Shown here: one piece after another, positions 21,097 through 31,371 of the stretch | Layout: each line of letters starts with the position of its first letter | Numbering within the stretch: position 1 is the stretch's first letter | DNA from: Phytophthora quininea | Taxonomy: Eukaryota > Oomycota > Peronosporomycetes > Peronosporales > Peronosporaceae | Length of the DNA stretch: 31,603 nucleotides | Direction of reading: 5' to 3' | Assembly (NCBI GenBank): GCA_011947345.1 | Contig: JAAVTG010000894.1 | Coordinates: forward strand, 1 to 31,603 | The notes under the pieces: generated by a model | What the model was told of the DNA's origin: nothing | What the model saw: the letters and a program-made list of their open reading frames with translations, nothing else | Database searches by the model: none | Program-made: the position numbers and the translations under genes

Positions 21097-22953
21097 TTAT
21101 TGCTTATGGAGCCATTCAAATTTAAAGCTGAAATCCGCTCCTGCAATAAACGGCGAGTTAGCAAAACGTTTGCTTTGTTACGCATCAAATACTTACCAAC
21201 ATGCTCCAGCGAAACTTGGGTTATGTAGACTGTCCACAGACATAGTTTGGATTGGATCATCCCTGCTTGCTTCTCTAGCACGAAAGCAAGTTGTGCCACG
21301 GGGAAAATCCCATTGTGCGCTTCAGAATCATAATTGCCAAAACGAGCGAGGCGAATTCCAGTGAACCATACGCCAAAACATTGATGACAGAGGAATAAAT
21401 CTCAGCACTTGAATGTCCAGCCAAAGAAGGGTAATAAGCACCGTTGTGCATGTGGAAAAGGGCGAGTCGATGTAGACCTACAGTAACAAAAGAAAGCAAT
21501 AAGTACTACGGTGGCAATAAAAACTAAGAACTTACAGTAGACAAATGGCAGCACAACTTCAACATATTCCACGAGTAAAAGATATTCCGTAATGAAAAGC
21601 AATCTCATGCTTTTCTGAAGAAAAACGGCGCGTTCTTTCCTAGAGAAAATCGCTTCGAGTCCAAGGGTGTCCAACGCACGCTCGACAACTTGCAATGCAT
21701 TTGGGGCTGCAATTCCAACCACTTTCTTTGCAATAATTCCCGTCGTTGAGGTGGCCGGATCGGGAAAACTTTTGCCCTGACAAAAGCCGTATTTTTAATG
21801 TTTGGCATAGTTTTGTTGGACCCACCTCGAACAAGAGTCGCTTCTCGTTCGGCGGCTGAAGTCTTGCTCGATGATGGTGAATCAATCCAAGCATCAACTC
21901 GACTTCTCCCCGTTGATAAGGATCTGGTTGAATTTGATTGTGTTCGACTAGTGGTTGTCATTCCAGTCTTAATAATCGTCAGCCTCATCGCTATCTGTAC
22001 AAAATTTTCGTGCGCAACTGGGTGTTTATGTGGAATCTTTTTCATTAAAGCTTTGATGTCTTCAAGTATCTCGACCACATCGAGCATTGACTCCCAGAAA
22101 TGTAGGATATCCACCACCATAATCAACGCTATCGAAGCCCACGAAGATGCACTTTGCAATGCAGTAGAAACATACAGCGCATGAAAAACTTCGACGTTGA
22201 AAATGACCGTCTCGGGCTTCTGGTCGTCGTTGGTAAGAGCGCGGCTAATCCAATTCTTAGCTACAATTTTGATGACGGGTAGAATGATCACAAACACCGT
22301 CTGTTCGACACCAGAGAACGACACAAAGCCGTAGATATAGAGCGGGTAAATGAACGTTAACGCCACTTGACAAATGAACACGGAAACCTGCCGCTTCATG
22401 TCCTTCCAGAGACTTGAATCGGCTCTCCATTTGTCTCTTGAAATGTAAATCACGCAAGCGATAATCACAATAGAATCTGGTGGGGCAACAACTAGCAACC
22501 CGAACGGGATCGGAAAGACTGCCCAAGCACCAATTGAAAACCCGACACCAATTCCAACAGTGGATGCCAGTTGAGCCACGAAAAGAATCTGCCAAAAACT
22601 TAGCTTCAAGCGTGGCGCTATTTGACCCATTTGAACGAGCACGGAACCACCGATAAAGCCAAGTACGAACCAAGACCGAACGAAGAAAACCCAATTCTCG
22701 TACACTCCAGCATGTGGCGACGCTAACGGGGTAATTCCTTTAGCAAGGCAAGCAAAAGACACAGAAAAGGCGTCAACAGAAACAGCAGCACCATTCGACT
22801 GCTGCTGACCGCGTCGATGTAGGTTTCAAAGCGCTCAAACCTCTCGAAAGAGTATCGCCCTTGAAATTCCACTTGGACGGAGACCCAAGCTGCCCAAACG
22901 CGTCGACGAGCTCGCCGGAACCATTTCATGAATCCTCGGACCGTCAAGACCAT
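21097..22953 (-). CDS. Oomycete multi-pass membrane protein, copy TM3
   Basis: This is the most complete member of the TM family here, about 580 residues. It starts MVLTVRGFMKWF, then VSVQVEFQGRYSFERFE, a TM segment, SPHAGVYENWVFF, VFPIPFGLLVVAPP, FIYPLYIYGFVSFSG, DDQKPETVIFNVEVFHALYV, DILHFWESMLDV and AHENFVQIAMRL. A basic, Ser-rich cytosolic loop follows, then FITEYLLLVEYVEVVLPFVYC. Introns: 21478-21535 (58 nt, GTAAGT...GTAG) and 21141-21196 (56 nt, GTAAGT...GCAG). The last exon ends ADFSFKFEWLHKQ. Frame breaks at 22739-22741, near 21710 and at 21309-21311 sit in short homopolymers or near them. Intron positions match TM2, so the structure is conserved. Function unknown. Confidence 0.78.
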
Positions 22954-23100
22954 GTTTGGTCACTTTTAGCGAAGCGGGAATAGCAAAATATGTCAGTTTC
23001 GGTGTTTTTTCTGTGTGGGCAGCTAACGGGTCGGTTCGGTGTTATCTTTTCAGCAATGAAACTGCTATCCGAGCTTTGACTCGCTTGTCAGCTCTCCCGT

Positions 23101-23664
23101 TTACTCTTTGTCGACGAGGACGGCGGATGGTGTTGACATCGGCCCGTCAAACAGACGCGTCACAATGTCGTGAATTTCATCCGACAACTTGCCACATTTG
23201 GTGAGCTCCACGATGAAATCTCGACGGATTTTGCCAGCAGATTGGAGACGAGGATTGTCAACTGTGTGAGGTCTGGAGTATCATTGAACCCCGTGGACCA
23301 ATTGCTGCAATTGCGTCCAAGCAAGCAGGGCCTGCCTTCAGTTGGCACGCTTAACGACTCCGTTTCCGTCTAACTGCAGCACATTCCCTGTGTGGTACGA
23401 CACGAAGTACAGAGCGCAATCGGAATGGTGAAGAGTTCCCAGTCACACGGCTTTTTGGGGTCGAACACCCGAAGGAAGTGATCATTACGAGCCGATGGCA
23501 ACTTTGTCGTTACGGACGCGACGCAGAATGACTTCCTAGCAGATGTCGCGATCGTTTTCAATGCAGCGAGCCTTCTTGGATCCGAGTGGGTTCGGCAGGT
23601 TTTTGCGCTTGAAGAGCGACTGCAGAATCATGGGGACATCGAACAGCATGTCCATCAGGTCCAT
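23101..23664 (-). pseudogene. Fascin-like protein copy F2 (decayed)
   Basis: This is a broken paralogue of F1. The start MDLMDMLFDVPMILQSLFKR...NPLGSKKARC matches the F1 start MDLSEIPFDTPVILHSLFKR...NPLGSNKAMC. Further blocks are RRVRNDKVAI, CDWELFTI and a C-terminus IVTRLFDG...VLVDKE identical in its last residues to F1. An in-frame stop after RDIC and several shifts interrupt it. It lies 147 bases downstream of the TM3 start. Confidence 0.75.
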
Positions 23665-24009
23665 TGTCGATAGCTGCGGATACGATCAGTAACTTGTGCG
23701 CTTCTGCGGGCTTGAAAGCGAATTGAAAAATGCCAGAAGCACGTTTGGAAACCAATCGCTTTCATCATCCGCACTTGACAATAGTGCATGATGCCATCTC
23801 GTGCAGTATTCCCAACTCCGAGCAAAATAATAAACTCTCCAACATGCCCAACTTCGAGCTACCAGGTAGTTTGTACATATATTTTGTTTTGGTAAGTACA
23901 GCAGGCCATCACGATCAAATCTCCTTCATTGACATTAAATGTCTTCTGCTGCCTGCTCGCCATCGTTCAAGCCACAACACATTCACTCCATCAGGATCCT
24001 ACCACTCAC
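23665..24009. other. Spacer between fascin-like copies F2 and F3
   Basis: No gene is supported. The minus strand just above F2 weakly resembles the DNA above F1 (a segment reading QFAFKPAEAHK), which suggests the duplication included upstream sequence. Nothing else is seen. Confidence 0.4.
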
Positions 24010-24635
24010 TCACTCGAACTTCAAACATGGATAAACCGGTTCTTGTCCCTTCGTAATCGAAGTCATCATCGCATCACAATCACCTGGCCAAGCATACATC
24101 CGCAGTAGGATTGCATCGATCTCTTCCAACGACTTTCCCAGCACCACCAGCTTCACGATATGCTCACGACGTTCTTTGCGTCTTCCCAATCATAGGGAGT
24201 ACACGGGTGAGCCATAACGGGAGACTCCTTCTTCTCCGCAGACCCACCACCGACAGGCTCTTGCAAAAGGAACCATCCATGACGAGTTGTGTCCACGCAC
24301 GGCGGAGCCCCATTCGCAGTGGGCTCGAGAACATTAACAGTTTGGCTCTACACAAACGACACCGAGCCGTTTGCGAACGTTTCCACATCAAACTCCTCAC
24401 TGATGCCCAGCATCGCAGACTCGAAGAAGTAGCCGCCGTTTGTTCCAATGATGAGTTCCAGTCCATCGCTCACTGATCGAATGACAACTTTACCTTGAGA
24501 TGAAAGATGCAATGCTGCTACTTTTATGTGTTCGTTGATGCAGCCTAGACAGACGGAGATACTCGCGGAAGACTTGGTGCTTGCTGCAGACTGCATGATC
24601 AGAGGTTTGTCATACCGTACGGCATCAAGCGACAT
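24010..24635 (-). pseudogene. Fascin-like protein copy F3 (stop codon and frameshift)
   Basis: This is a third and more divergent member. It starts MSLDAVRYDKPLIMQS and has KVVIRSVSDGLELII, then FDVETFANGSVSFV. A TAG at 24348-24350 then interrupts the frame where F1 has Ser in FFVSCHTGNVL. The same frame continues with NVLEPTANGAPPC and HGWFLLQEP, matching F1 GNVLQCDGNN and WEAWRILEP. A later one-base shift leads to REHIVKLVVLGKSLEEID, matching the F1 C-terminal helix. The coding match on both sides of the stop makes a single nonsense change likely. It ends 97 bases downstream of the MSH1 stop, same strand. Confidence 0.7.
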
Positions 24636-24732
24636 TATGACTTGGAGCTTGTAAAATCGGGTGTGATGAAAATATTGGGAATGCTCGCACTGGGACCAGG
24701 CGGGCGAGACCTTCGGCAACAACATCTCTATT

Positions 24733-27700
24733 TTACCTGACATTTCCCATGTGTTCATCTCTCGTTAATTCGTGCAAAAGCTCTGTCGCCCTTGCAACTA
24801 CACCCGGGGGCACCCAGCTAAAGCTGCTGTGTTAATACCATAGGACTGGGCAGCTAGTCCTTCAACCACCCGATGGGAAAACACAAGCTGCTTCGTTTGT
24901 CCACCAACTTGATGCTCCAGAACTTCCATTCGATACGGTCGGAGCTCTCCGCCACAAGTTTCACCGACCAAACCACTCAAGGCCGTAAAGTGAGTAGCGA
25001 ACAATGTGCGTGTTTGCTTAGCACACAAACTCTCGAGGACAGCCCCGGCAATGGCAATACCATCGTTCACGGCAGTGCCACGCCCCACCTCATCCATCAG
25101 TACCAGCGAGCGGCTGGTCGCTTGCGTTAAGATCGTCGACGTCTCCTGCATTTCTACCATGAACGTGCTTTTGTCCGCTGCTAGGTCATCTGCAGAGCCA
25201 ACACGGCAGAATAGTTTATCCACTAGTCCAACACGAGCAAACTTGGCCGGTACGAAGCTGCCCATTTGAGCTAAAACCACGAGGTGAGCATTTTGACGGA
25301 GGAATGTGCTCTTCCCGCCCATATTAGGCCCAGTGAGTAGCCAACAAGACCCTGTTGGTGCTGCTGCCAAATGAAGACTGTTTGGAACAAAGGCCCGCAT
25401 TCCTCGTGAATTAAACCCTCGCAGGTGAGCTGCTTCAACGACTGCATGACGACCATCTTCGATGTGCAGCTCCCGACTGCCATCCAACAGCGGGCGCGTG
25501 AAGTTCCTATCCAAAGCAATTTGTGCGTGAGAACACACTACATCAATTTGAGAGATGGCATGAGCCATCGACTGCAATTCTTCCCGCACACGAAGCACAC
25601 GCTCTCGCAATGAAGCAAAAATGGCGTTTTCCACACGCTCCACTTCCACCGCAGCTTCAGTGAGTTCACGATTAAGCTGCCGTAACTCTTCGCTTCGGTA
25701 CCGTACCGAGTTTTTCAACGACTGGAACATTGTCAGCTTCTCCAATTCGTTTCTGCTTTGATCCTTTTTCAGCAACTTGGCGTTTTCTTCATGAGGTAGA
25801 TCGAGAAAGTAGCCCTTCTCAGCTTGGAAGACGACGCGGAGTCGTGTAGAGCCCAGTAATTCGCGGTATTTTGCTTGGAGCTCCTGCTTTTCTGGGGACT
25901 TGGGGTCGTGACGGAGAACAGCTTGCCATCTATCGAGCTCCGGAGAGTATCCTGTGCGAACAAAGCCACTCCTGGAGTTAAGAGAGGCGTAGTCATCTTT
26001 CAGGGCCGCGTGAATTTCTTCGGCAGTTGTGACGATATCTTGACGTTTTTCTTCAGAAGCAACGAGACCTCTGCGGCAGCTTTCAAGTAACAGTGGCAAG
26101 CCTACAGCTTCTTTTCCGGGTAGGTCAGGGAGACGCCTTTGCCTCTGTAGCTCGTGTGATCGAATGAGCTCAACTAATTGCACAGCTTCATCTATGGTGG
26201 ACGCCACATTCTTGAGGTCCTTTGGTGTGCCGACACCGATTGAAAGTCGTTGGAGGTTTCTCTCCATGTCAAATACTTCGGCCAACTGTTTCCGTGTGCG
26301 CTGAAGCAACGGCTCTTGTTCATAGAAGTAGGAAACAGCATCCAGGCGCTGCTCGAGTCGCTCGAGGTTCATAAGAGGTGACGCTAAATGTGCCTTTCAC
26401 AAAATAGTTAGCTACAGTGATCACAGGCTCCATGAAGTTGTAAACGTACCGCGAGCAGTCTCGATCCTCCAGGAGTTGTTGTGGAGTCGATAGTTTGAAG
26501 TAGACTAGTGGCTTTGGTCCCGCTAAGCGACTTTGCGAGCTCCAACCCTCGCCATGCACTCGAATCGATTATCATATGGTCTGAAGATTCTACGTGAAGC
26601 GGGCTTTTAACCAGTACCCCCGTTCCGCGATGAGTAAAGTCCACATAATCCAGGATCGCCGAGACTGCTGCATGCTCGGATGCTTCAAGGGTCTGACTCA
26701 AATTTCCACGCGTTCGGGGTCCATTCGACAGCATAGGCGAAAACTAGCAGTAGGTCTATAAGTCTTCATGCAGGTGTCAGGGAGGACTGTATCCAGTAAT
26801 GCGATAGCCTCTGCGGGCATCGCGATTTCCGATCCAGCACCAGTACCAACTGCCGGTAACAGAATTTCTTTGGAGAACATCGAAGGATGGCGCTCGAGAG
26901 CTTGTCGCTGGTGGATGTAGTGGACACGAACTCGCCCGTTGACAAGTCAGCCCAGGCGAGCCCCCACTTGTCTTGGTCGTAATAGAGCGAGGCGAGATAG
27001 TTGTTTTCCTCAGGTGTAAGCATTGTGTCTTCAACCAGAGATCCAGGGTAACAATCCGCACCACCTGCCTGTCGACAAGAGCATTGTAGCCCCTCTTCTT
27101 GGCGACCGAAGCGCTCTGTCAGTAAAACAAGACACAATTTTTAATGGAAATAGCTTCGATAAGGAAAACGGTAGCACTTACTTCGACCTGGTTGCAAATT
27201 GCCACTTTCACCCCGTGATGCATTACCTGCACAAATTAAAATCATCAGTCAGCAATATCATCTCGGCTGTCCAGCTAACTGTCCTTGCAGCGTACCAACT
27301 TCTCGACGAATGAGTCGACCGACCCAATGGGAAAGCCGCACATCTCGTTTAGAGCATGCACTTGCGCTTTCTTCGTTTTCCTCGTCAGCGCCAAATTCAA
27401 CAACTACACAAGGCCACGATTAGAATCCCATGAATCTCCTCAAAGAATAATGTATATAACATCGAATAAATCATCCACAGTACATGTGCTGCACGTCTTG
27501 CATCGTCGCCAAAAACTCGTAAAAGTCTCCTACTTGAAACAGTAACATACAGTCTACACAAAACGCGCCAATTAGCATTTTATGTATTCTCCTTCCTGTA
27601 TGTTTCGTACCGGGATACTCTTGCTTGCGGGCCAGATACTGCGCCACCATGGGTGTCACTTTGGGCGAACCGTTCTCGGTCGTTTCAGCCTCCAGCGCGT

Positions 27701-27827
27701 CCGCACTTACACCCGATGAGAGCCAGGATGAAGTGCTAACTTGTCGGCGACAGAGTGGAGCGACCCGATGCCTGGGGGCCGAGCATCGTGCCACTCCGTG
27801 GCCACGTCGAAGCAGGCGCAGCATCAT
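24733..27827 (-). CDS. MSH1: Mitochondrial-type MutS homologue (MSH1-like), six exons
   Basis: This is a DNA mismatch-repair ATPase with an Arg-rich presequence (MMLRLLRRGHGVARC...) typical of mitochondrial import. The MutS-I domain shows TPMVAQYL and, across two exons, YPD then CMLLFQVGDFYEF. The FYE mismatch-contact motif is visible. The ATPase has Walker A GPNMGGKSTF, Walker B LVLMDEVGRGT and ATHF. Proposed exons: 27827-27611, 27553-27484, 27403-27296, 27226-27182, 27115-26450 and 26383-24733. Introns are 57, 80, 69, 66 and 66 nt with GT-AG ends, and exons 3 and 4 fit exactly 36 and 15 codons. Small frame breaks lie at 27511-27515, 27046-27048, 26869-26871, near 26720, at the last splice, and at 24812-24814. 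One base at the last of these extends the C-terminus to the TAA at 24733. No GIY-YIG domain follows, unlike plant MSH1. The start could also be 27866. Confidence 0.85.
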
Positions 27828-27953
27828 TGGCGAAAAATGCGTGGTCAAACTTTGATGTTGTGTCACGTTAATTAATTAAACCAAACCTAAATGTAGGCCA
27901 AGTTGAAGTGCAACGGCAACTTTTGGACCAAATTGGCACAAGCTTCATCGAGC

Positions 27954-29268
27954 ATGCTGAAGCGGATTAATGCCTTCCGTCTACACCTGTGGGCCGCGTG
28001 GATGCCAGCGCAAGTGGAACTGCATGGTCGATACTCTGTAAAGAGGTTCGAGCAGCTGGACGCGTACACGAACAAGCTCAGCACCAGTTGACTGCTGTCT
28101 CTGTCTGTTGACACCACTACCCTGTTTGGCTCTAGCTCTTTTGAACGATGCGGCTCCACTGGCACCGGTCGAAGCTGGCGTTCGAGGGAATTGGGTTCTC
28201 ATCATTCACTCCTGGGTTGTGACCAGCTACATTGGTGGAGGAGTTTTGACGCAGATTGGACAGAGTGCACCTCGTTTAAGACTCCCGTTCCATCAAGTCT
28301 TCGCTATCGCCACCTTTTCGGCTGCAGTAGCAGTTGGATTTGCGTTTACTTTGTGCGCTCTGACTGTGTTTCCGTTGCCGTTTGGATTACTCGTGGCGTC
28401 GCCTCCAGACACGTTCATGGTGACAGCTTGCTTTGTGTACGTATCTGCACCAAAGTGGCGTGCCGATCCGACCTTGTGGGATGACGTTAAGCGGCAGGTT
28501 TCGGTGTTTATCCGCCAAGTGGCTCTGGCGTTCATCTATCCGCTGTATACCTATGGATTCGTGTCCCTATCTGGGGTAAAACAAACCTTGTACTTGATCG
28601 TGTTGCCGATTATCAAATCTTCGCTAAGAATTGGATCAGTCGGACGCTTACGAGCAACGATCAGAAGCCCGAAGCGGTGATTTTTAATGTGGAGGTTTTC
28701 CATGCATTGTACGTGTCGAACGCACTGCAAAGCGCTTCGTCGTGGGCTTCCACGGTGATAATTATGGCAGTCGATACGTTACACTTCTGTATATCCATGC
28801 TAGACGTGACAGAAGTTCTCAACGAGATCAAACCTCTCATGGAGAAAATCCCACAGCTACACCCTGTCGCGAAGGAGAATTTCATGCAGATTGCAATGTG
28901 GTTGTTGGCTATTGAGACTGAGGCGTCTTCGACAAGTCGAGTACGTTCGAAAGCGTCGTGGAGAACGCAAATGGATGCTTGGGTGAGCTCGCGAAATTGG
29001 GCTAACAAGGCGTCAGACAAAGAGAGAGACGCAACTCCTGTGACTAAACTCCAGCGTGGAATCAACGTTCGAAGCCAGAATCAAGTGCTGCCTCAACGAG
29101 CGCAAGTATTCCCCATCCGACCGCCACAGCGACGGAAATGGCTGGCAAGTACTAAAATTCACGTCGCTAGCGCAGATACTTTTCTCGCGATGACTAATGC
29201 CAAGACTACACGTCTCGACGATGCTCTCGGCCTAGAGACTATATTTTCAGCGAAGGAACGTGCAGTTT
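27954..29268 (+). pseudogene. Multi-pass membrane protein family, copy TM4 (3'-truncated)
   Basis: This is the only plus-strand copy of the TM2/TM3 family. It runs from ATG 27954 (MLKRINAFRLHLWAAW, then AQVELHGRYSVKRFEQ) through LLTPLPCLALALLNDAAPLAP, VFPLPFGLLVASPP, FIYPLYTYGFVSLSG, VIFNVEVFHALYVSNALQ and AKENFMQIAMWL to AKERAVL. There the match to TM3 (RKERAVF) stops abruptly. The last TM segments and both conserved introns are missing. Frame breaks near 28090 and at 28615-28617 are each one missing base. It is divergent from MSH1 with a spacing of about 130 bases. The truncation point abuts the 3' side of the Fanzor unit. Confidence 0.75.
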
Positions 29269-29282
29269 TGCGCGTGCATTGA

Positions 29283-29454
29283 AGGGCACTGCTCCTGACG
29301 AAGCTGTGCTCCTAAGAGTCCGCCATTGCGATCTCTACCTCCTACATTGGGATTCTGTCTCCTACACAGGCCCCGAGGTGGGCCTGTTCGACACCCTGTG
29401 GCTTGGCATGGTCCTATCCAGCGGGCCTTCACAGCCACGAAGTTCTGGTCGCCG
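29283..29454 (-). ncRNA. Candidate Fanzor guide RNA (omega/reRNA) region
   Basis: In TnpB and Fanzor systems the guide RNA scaffold is usually encoded at and beyond the nuclease 3' end, and the guide comes from DNA just outside the element. This 172-base non-coding stretch sits exactly there. It contains a perfect 8-bp stem (ACAGGCCC 29366-29373, GGGCCTGT 29380-29387) with a 6-base loop. The position and hairpin are seen; the role is inference. Confidence 0.3.
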
Positions 29455-31235
29455 CTAGTCGTTCGCTCGTCGGAAAGCTGGCGGCCTTCCTTGTCCAGCA
29501 AGCAGACTCTTCAGAATTGCAAGCATGTTGCGAGCGGCATTGACATCTCGGTTCCAGAAGTTTGCCCGGCATGACCTGATTGTGCAGCGCTGGACAGCGT
29601 AGCATGGCTTGTGCACCATGTTGCCTTCTTTATCGGGGACGAGTAGTTTCGCCGGCTCCACAAGACCGTGGCACAGCGAGCACGTCTTGCTAGTCCTGAA
29701 CTCGTCCAGCGTCACGACCGTGGCCCTCCGCCGCAGCTTCTTTAAAGCGCTTTATCGGCACGGGCGGATTGCGCGCAGCCCTCCATGGTTAGTGAAGTCC
29801 CCGTAGCCGACCCACACTCGGGAACTCGAGCGCGGCACGAGGCGGCGTGCCAGTGCATCCAGCGCTTGCATCTGCCGGCGCGCTCTGAAAAACCTCCAAC
29901 TACGGAACCCTTCCTCTGCGCTAAAGGCCACCAAGAAGCCACGGTGGCTCAAAAGAATGGCAGGCCCTGCAGGAACGTGGCGAGGCTGGCTGTTTTGAAT
30001 GTCGGCATGCTCTCAACGATACGTCGATACCATGGTTCTTTTGCCTTGGCGTTTTTCAGCCAGAATTGAAACTTCGACGTTCCCGAGAGGTGCTGGTACT
30101 CGTGGGCGCTGACCGAAAAATATGCTGTTGCGAGCGGTAGTGTCGGTTTTTTCGGCGCTGACGCAGCCCGCGTTCGCGCAACCAGCGACGCCGTCGACGA
30201 CGCTGTCGAGGCACAACTCTCTCTCGTACTGCAGTGCACAGTGCTCGGAGCCCTGGATCCACTCCGATCACTATTGACGGCGAATCCCCTTCAGCTGCTT
30301 CTTTGGTCATGTCGGTGTCGTCCAGCGTCGGCTCCTTGGGGCGTTGTGGCCGAGAGAGAACTACTGAAGCTCCATAGCCGTCGGATTTATCATAGTTGTC
30401 AAAGCGCCTTGTAGCACTAGCGAGCTGTGAGACATCAAAGACCTGAGCTAGCAGGCCAGATCGGTGGAAGAAGGCGCAACTGAGGCCGCCGAGACGTCCA
30501 ACCGGACAGTTCAGCACGTTGACACCGGCCCGCTTGAAAATCCGGCTGCAGATGCCGTGAAGAGTAGAAGGTGTGATGGTTATGTAGCCCGGCGAATAGC
30601 TCGTAGTCAATGGCAGCAAGGTGTACAGAGCAGCACCTTTCTGTTCTGGATGGTCGTGTTGGAATGACTCCATCCAGGTTAGCATCTCATACGCCTTCTG
30701 GATAAAGTGTTTTTCGTTCGCAGCAATTGTCTCTGGATCAGGCGTCAGAACCAGCCACGCACGTAGCCGATTGATAGCGTCTTCACCTTCGTGTTGTGTG
30801 CTGCTTTCGCTGCTAGAAGAACGCAGGCATCCGTTCAGGATTCTCGTTGTCGTGGCATAGGAGAGTTCGTCGTCGTCTTCTGGAGCAAATCGGAAGCGGA
30901 TGTACTGGCGCAGTCGCTTCTTGAACGTTGTCTTCACCATTGTGCGTGCATTCGTAGCCATGGCGGCGGCCTCATCGCTCAGGAGATAACTTCTCACTGG
31001 CAGATATGACACCAGAGAGGCGATGGCTGTAGAATGCCTGGTCCAGGTCTGGTAGCGGTAGGTTCTCGCTCAGGCAGCGCAGTAAGTGGAAGTTGGCGAG
31101 GTGGGAGCCTTCCAGTCGGATGCCTTGCATTGTCTCCGCCGTCCGAGCGATCTCCTGGACGATCTCGGGGTACCTGCACACCCTCGAGAGCTTGGACTTG
31201 ACGGAGGCTCTTGGCTTCTTGCGTCGTCGCGCCAT
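29455..31235 (-). CDS. Fanzor (eukaryotic TnpB-like RNA-guided nuclease), frame-broken
   Basis: The predicted protein is about 590 residues, a usual Fanzor1 size. The N-terminus from ATG 31235 (MARRRKKPRASVKSKLSRV) includes EGSHLANFHLLRCL, a Fanzor1 pattern. The RuvC-like nuclease is assembled from: RuvC-I IGVDPGLRAL (Asp, 30245-30265), RuvC-II HEYQHLSG (Glu at 30099-30101), a VWVGYGDFTNHGG strand, the target-binding zinc finger TSKTCSLC...CTIRSC, and RuvC-III NRDVNAARNM (Asp at 29545-29547). All three acidic residues are kept. The ORFs lie in different frames, with breaks near 31000, 30220, 29950 and 29755. Given the indel pattern of this window these may be assembly errors, or the gene may be decaying. 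No transposase or recombinase is beside it. Fanzors cleave DNA guided by an RNA from their 3' end. Confidence 0.85.
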
Positions 31236-31241
31236 CGATGG

Positions 31242-31254
31242 AAATCGAAGAATG
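31242..31254 (-). promoter_or_regulatory. Candidate Inr element of the Fanzor gene
   Basis: The minus strand reads CATTCTTCGATTT, matching 12 of 13 positions of the oomycete initiator consensus CATTYYNCAWTTT, ending 7 bases before the Fanzor ATG. A TATA-like TCTATATGAG lies just upstream (about 31267-31276). Confidence 0.45.
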
Positions 31255-31371
31255 GCGACAGCGGCTCATATAGACTACAACGCGTGGAAGTTTCTAATTG
31301 TAATCCATTGCAGCACCTAGCTACATTGCCCACAGTTGTGATCTTGCGACGATCTCTAGCAGTAGGTCGAT

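Noticed and set aside
20796..21364. Several overlapping ORFs in the gap upstream of the scaffold gene
   Set aside because: No similarity to any family is visible, they overlap on both strands, and the part above 21097 is antisense to TM3.
29329..31356. Matching CGATCTCTA strings near both edges of the Fanzor unit as terminal repeats
   Set aside because: It is only nine bases, in direct orientation and not at the inferred boundaries, so chance is likely.
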